A stretch of DNA of 64,000 nucleotides, taken from positions 3,117,040-3,181,039 of the forward strand of contig CAJSYZ010000009.1 in NCBI GenBank assembly GCA_910574455.1, written 5' to 3'. The notes below the pieces were generated by a model. The model was given only the letters and a program-made list of their open reading frames with translations, was not told the DNA's origin and made no database searches. The translations under genes were made by a program, and so were the position numbers. Source of the DNA: Trichaptum fuscoviolaceum (lineage: Eukaryota > Basidiomycota > Agaricomycetes > Hymenochaetales > Trichaptaceae). This document shows positions 56,746-64,000 of the stretch, in pieces. Every line of letters begins with the position of its first letter. Position 1 is the first letter of the stretch.

Positions 56746-58267
56746 CTATTGGTCGTCGGGCATATGCGGAAATCCTGCTTCAATAATACCCTTCTGCGCG
56801 TTCTCCTGCACCTTCTGCATGAATGCTCCTACCACGGCCAAGTAACGATCGACACTCTTCTGGTTGGCTGTGTTGAAAGGCGTCTTGCCAAGGGCCAACT
56901 GGTTGATCTGGACGCCGGCTGCGCCGTTCGATACACCAAAGTCGTTTGGATCAATCAAGGTGTTCCTAGCGCTGGATACCTTTCCGGAGATGAGTTTAGC
57001 AGGAAGGTCGGGCTCCTCGCAGACTGGCCGTCCGAGTCCAATACCGTCTGTCGAACCATTTTCAATGGCACGTATCATCCCCGCAGCCGTGCGGAAACCT
57101 CCCGTGACGTAGAGCTTCGCCTTCTTGAGCGCAGGACGGACTACGTCGGCAAAGTCTAAGAAAAAGGCTGTAAGGTGTAAGAATTCGTCCGTGAGCATGT
57201 TTATTATTACCCTGTTAACAACAATTGAAATAGACTGACCTTCGCGCTTGGCGGACGACTCACGTCGCACCTGCACTCCAAAATCCTCATACGTGCCACC
57301 GCTAAGCTCTACGAAGTCAATACCAAGCTCCTCTAGGTGTGCACAGACATCGCGGCACTCCTCAGGTTGAAATCCGCCCTTCTGGAACTCAGCAGAGTTA
57401 ATTTTGATGCCGATAGAGAATTTTGGATCTTTGACTCGGGCGCGAATAGCCTCGATGATCTCGTACACGATCCGCGCGCGATTGTGCAAGTTTCCACCAT
57501 ACTCGTCTGTGCGCTTATTGGATGAGCTGGCGAGGAACTGTGCGAGGAGGTATCCGTGAGCTCCGTGCAATTCGACGCCATCGAATCCGGCCCGATGGGA
57601 GAACTCGGCTGAATAGGCAAACTACAGAAAATGCCAGCAGTGTTAAGCTCAAAAATGCACTATACACTACCCATCGGGCCCACCTTGTTTACAACATTTT
57701 TTATACCTTCCTTCGTCAACGCGGTCGGCTTTCCGAATGTGTAGCCGAACGAAGGCGGGAGATGCACATCGCTGGCGGATACCGGATGTGGATTGATAGC
57801 CTCCATAACTTGACGACCTGCATGACTGAGCTGCACTATCGCTAAGGAACCGTGAGCCTTTGCAGCCGTAGCAATCCGGGAGAATGCTTCTAGACGTTCA
57901 GGTGTCTCATACGGCTCGTACATGATCATGTTTCCGGGCGCCTGTAGGTCAATGGGGGTTACAATGACATTACCGGCTGCAACGCGTTACGTTAATTTCG
58001 GACAAAATCCCGTCGAAAGTTCAACATACTTAAGATGATTCCGAACCCTCCCTTCCCCCACGCCTCGTACAAACGAACCAGCCTGTCATCCGGCAGACCT
58101 CGCTTCGTCACGTCATGCTGATCCCAAGACGCAAGACGCTCCGTCATGGCGGCCTTCAAGAACCGTGACTTTGCCACTAGCTTTGAAGTCGGTAGCTCCA
58201 ACGCATCTCCAAGGATCTTCTGGTCGACCACCTCCGATGCATATCGTTCGCTTTGGCCACTGGACAT
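56746..58267 (-). CDS. NADH:flavin oxidoreductase (old yellow enzyme family)
   Basis: An FMN-dependent oxidoreductase of the OYE / NADH-oxidase-like group, acting on activated C=C bonds or quinone-like substrates. Four exons (complement 58030-58267, 57684-57976, 57240-57621, 56746-57167) join in frame and give 444 residues. Motifs: KSRFLKAAMTERLAS (FMN binding), HGSLAIVQLSHAGRQ (substrate-side His), FDGVELHGAHGYLLAQFLAS, KRTDEYGG (with NLHNRARIV), and near the C-terminus KLYVTGGFRTAAGMIRAIEN then DGIGLGRPVCEEP (phosphate binding). All expected blocks are present, so it should be active. It lies between a BBC1-like gene and a divergent P450. The physiological substrate is unknown. Confidence 0.9.
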
Positions 58268-59987
58268 CGTTGCTGCAATAGAAGCGTTTCGGTAAGGGAA
58301 TTAGCGGGCGAGGGGGTGAATTGTTGCCCAGTGAATTCAACTGGGGTGCATTTATACCCCTGAACTCGAGGTCTTATAGTGCGTGCTGACAGATCGTTCG
58401 CCTGCAAACCTAGAGAACACCTCAGCATGAGTATGTCGATTCCACATTGCTGAGTAACATTTCTGAAAGGTGCCGTTCCGAAAACTGCCGGATTATCGAC
58501 ATTGGGATGTCGACAAGCAAGTCCACCGGGAAGGTATGCACATTCATGGTAGGCCGGGACTGAAGCAATTGGAATTTGAATGACTCTGTTGCATGGTGAC
58601 ATTCCTTCACATGCGCTGCGCGGGGCACCGCGATAACAAAAGTAGATGGTTGTTAATAACTCGGATACCTTGGAGATTTACTCAGCATAATCAGATGAAG
58701 GATGGCTCATGCAAATAGGAAGAACCAAGTGGGAAGAGATTCGTGTCAAGCGCTATAATTTAGTAGCTTTGTCAGCCCACCGGCACCTGAGTCAGCAAAC
58801 GTTAAAGCACACTGGCACTGGCATCGCGTAAAATAAGAGTCGTGCCGGGGTCCAAAAGTACCGACAGGCTCTCTTTCTTATTCGCTCATCTGTCTATCAC
58901 CTCACATTTGCTTAGATTTTTCATCCAGACTGATCAGATCAACAACTTCTTTAAAAACAAGGAATTAAATGCTAATAGTGTTGCCTGCTCTCGCAGTCGC
59001 GTTCTTCGGTATATGATGGCAGTCTCCCTGGAAATCGAATCTGCCTCATTATAGTCTCTCTTCGGTCATAAATCTTGCTCTTTGACTTTAGCGCTAACTG
59101 GATCTGCGAACTTGCTGGATCTGCGGCGGAGATGAGTTGCCAATAAACTCGACCTATCAAGAAACAATACACTCCACTTGGATCGATGATATCTTATTTT
59201 TTGACGCTACGAAGAATTACCGTTGATTGACCATCGCTAGTTGATCAACTTCAAGATTACTCCAAGATGTCAGCAGTGTTTGGGATTTCTAGACGACAGG
59301 TCTGCGCTTAGTGAGTTCTTGTCAGCCGCATTGTAATAGTGTTATTAATCCCGTCCTCAGATCGCGGGCATTGAAGCCGTTGAAGGATGTTAATGTTTAT
59401 CGTATCTTCTACTGAGAACTGCGCTCGTACTCTTTGCTAGGGCTTAAAGATGAATTTGACTGTACTTGCATCTTTTGTGATCGACCTGAAACGACCGAAA
59501 GGTAAGTTGACTATAGGCTAAAAAACGCTTTTGTTTGATGAACTGATTTACATCGCCCTTCACCCTTCACCGGGCGCCATGGAGCTCGTCATTAGTTTCT
59601 CCAAAGAGTGCAGCGATCCGTATCCAGCCCACTTTCAAACTGAGGATGCAGTCGAGCTCTTTGTGCCTTTGCGTACGCCTCTTACGTCGTTGGATTGCCG
59701 CTACTGAAACTGGGGGTGTAAGATTAGCGCCTGAATCTCATTCGGAAATGGCGGTGCTTTGGCCAGTCATTGAATCCCTCGGTTGCGAACGGGCGCCTCA
59801 ATCAAAGACAAAAAGGTCAATGATTGAATCATTGGGGTATCCACTTCTGAACATACGCTTTCAAATGTCGCAGATCAAGTTTGCCATTTGGCTGCGTATA
59901 CCAGCGGGCCTCTCCACCGGCGTCATCTGACTTGCTGTATAAAAACCAGCAAAGATACTGCCATTTACTCTACTTTAACTCTTCCTC
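58268..59987. other. Divergent intergenic region
   Basis: 1.7 kb between the divergent flavoenzyme gene and P450 copy 6. No gene was recognised. The ends should hold the two promoters; TATAAAAAC occurs at about 59938-59946, some 40 bases before the P450 start. Confidence 0.5.
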
Positions 59988-62289
59988 ATGCTGTCAGCTT
60001 CCCTCATAGCCTTGGGTGTCGCCGTTACTCTTGGCGTTGTCGCCATCGCCTTTAGACTTCGAGCTCACTTGAATGATTCAACTCGCTTCCCACCTAGCCC
60101 ACCAAGTGACCCTATCATTGGCCACGCAAGACGTATTCCCCAGCAGTATCCATGGGAAACATTCTCTGCTTGGAAGAAAGCATTTGGTGAGTTGGGGTGG
60201 TCCTGTCTGCCCACTTCACATTCATCTTCTCTGACTTTATTGTATAGGCGACATTGTCTACGTCCATGTTTTAGGACGCCCTATGTTCATATTAAACTCT
60301 GCGGAATGTGCACGAAACCTCTTCGAGAAGAGAAGTGCCAACTTCTCGGATCGGCCACGTATGCCTGTCATAGGCGACCTGTAAGGATACATCTCATTTA
60401 TCATCCTGCGAATGTGTTTCGTGCTAACAGTGGACAAGTATGGGCTGGTCTGCTTCGTTATCCTTCCTTCCGTACGGTGACCGCTGGCGGAGGCAGCGTC
60501 GACTCATGCAACGATACTTCGGTGCCCAGGCTGTGCAGATGTTCAGGCCCGTACAGCAAGCACGAGTACGCGCGTTCCTGCGAGAGCTTCTCGACGACCC
60601 GGATAATTTTGCGAACTCAATAAATAGGTAAGTTCGATCTGATACTATAGCTATCTACAGTTAAGTTACGACCGCACTGATCCCGACCTGTGCTAGGTTG
60701 TCAGCCAGCATCATCGTCAGGGCTACGTATGGGTACACCATGCTTCCCGCTAATGACCCTTTCATTGAGGTTTTGGAACAAGCTTCTGCCATGACCTCAG
60801 GAGCAGGGGCCACAGGTGGCACTTTGATCGACGTCTTTCCAATGTGTCAGTCCATAACTCCATTGACTCACCCTCATACTCTGACAAAGCGTTTGTACTT
60901 TTTGTTCCAGTACGCCACATGCCGACTTGGCTGCCTATGTGGTTCCCGGGCGTCGCTGTCAAGCGACATTGCCTTCGAGCGCGGGAATTGGTCGAAGAAG
61001 TGATGTCAGCACCTCTCAACGAACTGAAGGCTAAGAGGGTGCGTTGAACCATGAGTCTCCTAAATCCTCTACTACAACTCAATTGGCGCAGGCTTCTGGA
61101 ACTGCGGAAATTTGCTTCGTTTCAAAGCTTCTGGACGACTATGAAGACATTGAGGATCCAAATCCGGAGCTGGAAGAAGACATCAAGGCGTTGGGTGCTA
61201 TAACTTATTTAGGTTAGTTTGATTGCGCATTATCATCGAGAGAATGCCTTTCCTTACTGTCGTAAATTATTCTTTCATAGGCGGATTTGACACTGTAAGT
61301 CGTTGAGATAGACATTCCATTACTTCTCTCACTTATTAACATAGACTGCAAGCACGATGCTCACATTCTTCCTCATGATGGTTCTTCACCCAAGCTGCGT
61401 CAAGAAAGCGCAGGCAGAGATAGACAGAGTCATAGGACCGGATCGTCTACCGACTCTTGATGAAAGAGCAGAGCTGCCCTACATCGACTGTATACTGAAA
61501 GAAGTCTTTCGGTAAGTTGACAGTCCCATTCACTTATCACTTTGCATAACCGGTAAACCCAATTCCACAGTATCTATCCTACCGGGCCTTTGGGTATGCC
61601 GTAAGATACCTTCGACTGTGTCTTTGACATTGACTTCCACTGCGTAGGTTTCCCACACCGCTCCATAGAAACCGACCATTATGGAAGCTGGTGTATTCCA
61701 GGTGGGTCGATGCTGATTCCAAATATATGGTACGTCCATGTTTCGACGTAAGTGCGTCGTCAACTCTGATCTCGTCCTCGCAAGGCAAATGATGAACGAC
61801 GAGAGGTACTTCCCAGATCCACGATCATTCACGCCGGAACGCTTTCTTGATAAAGTGAAAGCACGAAACACCTTCCACCGTGACTCTCGTACTGAGAAGG
61901 AAGCATTCACGAAGGATGATGATCCAAGCAACCTTATCTTTGGGTTCGGTAGAAGGTCGGTTGTCCCTTCACCATTCAATGGCCGACGAGAAGCTCAATG
62001 CTGATGTAGGATATGCCCCGGACGGTTCTTCGCCGAAGAGACCCTCTGGCTAATGATGGCCTGCTTCCTGGCTGTATATGATGTCGGTCCTTACATCGAG
62101 CCTGTCACGTCGAAGAAAGTGTACCCGGAAGCGGTGTTTCAGTCAGGTGTTACGAGGTAGGCGAGGGGAACAGTATGAATAACGCCTTGTTGCTGACAAC
62201 ATCTCAGCCCACCCAAGCCATTCAGGTGCAGCATCGTGCCCAGAAGTGATAAGCATTTGAAAATGATCCAGCGTCTTGCGACAGTATGA
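59988..62289 (+). CDS. Cytochrome P450 monooxygenase, copy 6
   Basis: A complete P450 sharing the exon plan of the array but more diverged. N-terminal anchor ([17 protein letters not shown]), hinge [17 protein letters not shown]. Motifs: [18 protein letters not shown] (I-helix, 14-nt micro-exon), KEVFR (ExxR), TGPLG on a 23-nt micro-exon, TPERFLD, and FGFGRR / [14 protein letters not shown]. The intron before ICPG has a GT donor. The end is [14 protein letters not shown]. No disruption was seen. It lies 5.8 kb beyond copy 5, separated by two unrelated genes. The substrate is unknown. Confidence 0.9.
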
Positions 62290-62736
62290 TGAGTCTCTTC
62301 AAATGCTGTGAGCGACAAGTAGAAAGAAGGTGAAACATCCAACACGGTCTTGGCCCAATTGTAAAGTAATGATGAAGCAACTGTATAATATTTGAGAAAT
62401 ACCTTAACATAGACTAAAAGCAGATGATAGAATCATCGTTGATGCATGACCTGTTGCATACTATGAAGGCCTGGTAGGATTCCTGGTAGTTATGACAGAA
62501 CAACCTTTCCACGCCTATCGGTTGAGCTTAGTGGGATGGATAAAACTGCAATTGATTATGTTCTGCAATCGTTTCGAGTTTCACTACCGATACAAGATGT
62601 ATAGAGCATCTTAGCATGTAGGATATGAGAAGCAAAGGCTATGCAAAGTTAGCTAAGAAATCGGTAGATTATAAGTTAGCAACACGCTCATGACCGAGGT
62701 TGATTCACAAGTGCTTACTCCACGAGCCAGGATTCC
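62290..62736. other. Intergenic spacer between convergent genes
   Basis: No gene was found. It should contain the terminators of the P450 and of the ATPase inhibitor gene. Confidence 0.5.
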
Positions 62737-63202
62737 TTACTTCGACTTCTCGATGGTAGCGTGCTCCTTCTCGAGTGCTTCCTGTGTGAATGGGTCAACA
62801 ACTTGAGGGTAGCAGAGTGTAGTGCAGACATACAAGTTCCTGCTTTTTCTTCGCAATCTAAAGTAGCCAGTGAGCTTCAACACCTCCACATATACGGTGA
62901 ACTAAAATACCTCCTCACGAAGCTTCTGCAGCTGCTGGGCCTCGTGCTGCTTAATGTATTGGTCTGAAGTGAGTCAGGTGAGCGCTCGACATCTTTACTT
63001 GAGTTTTGATTAAAACATACTTTCATGGGCCTTCTCCTTCTGGCTACAAGTCGCAAAAAGTTCCGTCAGCATTTGTTCCATATCTACCTCACTTTATCGC
63101 TCACCTGAACTCCCTTGACCGCGCAACATCGCCTTCGGAGTAGAGCCTGGTCATCCTCGCCGACAGGGCGGGCACGCGGCGCAAAGAACGGATAGCAAGC
63201 AT
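62737..63202 (-). CDS. INH1: Mitochondrial ATPase inhibitor IF1
   Basis: A small mitochondrial protein that binds F1-ATPase and blocks ATP hydrolysis when the membrane potential falls. Four exons (complement 63105-63202, 63021-63043, 62911-62963, 62737-62781) join in frame and give 72 residues. The N-terminus is a basic presequence (MLAIRSLRRVPALSARMTRL), followed by the inhibitory core around SEGDVARSREFSQKEKAHEN, then the helical QYIKQHEAQQLQKLREE and LEKEHATIEKSK. The His/Lys/Glu-rich helix, length and presequence all fit IF1. The exons are short, which is why the gene is easily missed. It is divergent to the ATP synthase subunit h gene, with 203 bases between start codons. Confidence 0.85.
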
Positions 63203-63405
63203 GGTGATGGTGGTGGTGGTAGGATGAGATAAACTGGTGCTCGTTGGGTGCGTCGAGCTCAGGCGAGTTTCCGTTGGCGTGACGCGTCGACGCCGGAGAG
63301 AACCGGATGTGACAGACATTATGTCAGCTCTTGTCACAAAGGATACCGAAGTTGTCACTCTTCAGACCTAATAAGTTGTACATCGACAACGACGACGACG
63401 AAGAC
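63203..63405. promoter_or_regulatory. Shared divergent promoter of INH1 and ATP14
   Basis: The two start codons are 203 bases apart on opposite strands, so both promoters must lie here or overlap the 5' ends. Runs of CGACGACGACG and of GGTGGTGGTGGT lie near either start. No specific transcription factor site is claimed. Confidence 0.5.
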
Positions 63406-63964
63406 ATGTCGGCCATCCTTAGGAGCTCGGCGCGCCTGGCGAGTAGAATTGACCTTCAACTCTTAATAATGAGCTAATTTATGGTGTTTTTCGGTGGTAG
63501 GCGCGGCTAAGCCAGAGACGATGCATCTCTAGCTCACCTGTCTCTCGCAAAGGTTCATACCTTTACCAAGTCATCCATAATCTCATTCTGATGGAAATCT
63601 AGATATTGTGCAGGACTTGTACTTGTCAGAACTGAAGGCATACAAGGCTCCTCCACCGGTATGCACTGTCTTATGAGTTTCGTTGCGTTCTTGTCGCTAA
63701 CATCCACACGTTTTACCCCATTGACAGGCGAAGGATGCACACGTCGGTGTTGTGAAGGCCTTCGCTGCCCCCTCTGCACCTCAACCACCCTCTGCTCCCA
63801 CCGACCTTGCCTCCGATCTCGCCGCGTATGACGCACTGGAGCCCACTCTTGCCACCGCTGCGGCGCCGACGACCACGAATGTCGCAGATGACACCGGCTC
63901 GGGCGCGAAGGAGTTTTTGGCATTCTTAGAGCAGGACATCCCGAAGGTGGAGCATCATCACTAG
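63406..63964 (+). CDS. ATP14: ATP synthase subunit h, mitochondrial
   Basis: Peripheral-stalk subunit h of mitochondrial F1Fo ATP synthase. The presequence starts MSAILRSSARLA. The mature part is clear: DLYLSELKAYKAPPP (about 63614-63660), intron, AKDAHVGVVKAFAAPSAP, then ASDLAAYDALEPTLATAAAP and EFLAFLEQDIPKVEHHH at the C-terminus. The middle of the presequence is ambiguous. RLSQRRCISSSPVSRK at 63500-63550 reads like the expected cleavage region, but joining it in frame to exon 1 needs a GC donor at 63440-63441, while canonical GT donors give another frame for that exon. Total length and C-terminus fit the fungal family. The convergent neighbour is outside the window. Confidence 0.8.
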
Positions 63965-64000
63965 ATACCGAGGAGACGCGGTGGATGCAGGTGGCTAGAT

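Noticed and set aside
22463..62289. A secondary-metabolite cluster built on the P450s, flavoenzyme and MFS transporter
   Set aside because: No polyketide synthase, NRPS, terpene synthase or prenyltransferase was recognised, and housekeeping genes and a large mobile block lie in between.

Overview
The window comes from a filamentous basidiomycete, most likely an Agaricomycete. Genes are split by many short introns (about 45-70 bases) with GT-AG and some GC-AG borders. Several families are typical of mushroom-forming fungi: expanded cytochrome P450s, Plavaka-type transposases, a DUF6698-like protein, and BTB and F-box singletons. No tRNA, rRNA or CRISPR array was seen. All calls come from reading the sequence; no database search was run.

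Layout. 1-2356 is the 3' part of a Plavaka-type transposase gene, followed by a near-perfect fold-back element (2430-2766). 2885-7798 holds a Spt5-like KOW protein and a DUF6698-like protein. 7799-9837 is gene-poor. A P450 relic (9838-10563) precedes an F-box gene, two BTB genes and an Rtt106-type histone chaperone (11138-18203). An MFS transporter gene, perhaps internally damaged, follows on the minus strand (18970-21409).

22463-62289 is a P450 neighbourhood. Five apparently complete P450 genes of one family (22463, 25991, 29986, 51925, 59988; all plus strand) share the same exon plan, including 14-nt and 23-nt micro-exons. Copies at 25991 and 29986 lie in a tandem duplication of about 4 kb. 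The array is interrupted between 32330 and 50850 by an 18.5-kb block. Its two ends are inverted copies of one terminal sequence and are flanked on both sides by TATA. The block contains a Tc1/mariner-type transposase, a 3'-5' exonuclease gene, a decayed BCS1-like AAA ATPase, two genes of unknown function, and a Plavaka transposase with its divergent companion gene. Sequence downstream of the P450 at 25991 serves as a natural empty-site comparison and indicates that the block was inserted into the P450 array.

The rest is largely housekeeping: a BBC1/AIM3-like actin-patch protein (54365-56108), an NADH:flavin oxidoreductase (56746-58267), and at the right edge a divergent pair encoding the mitochondrial ATPase inhibitor IF1 and ATP synthase subunit h (ATP14). 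These last two start only about 200 bases apart. P450s, an ene-reductase-type flavoenzyme and an MFS transporter lie together, but no polyketide, peptide or terpene synthase was recognised, so a metabolite cluster is not demonstrated.
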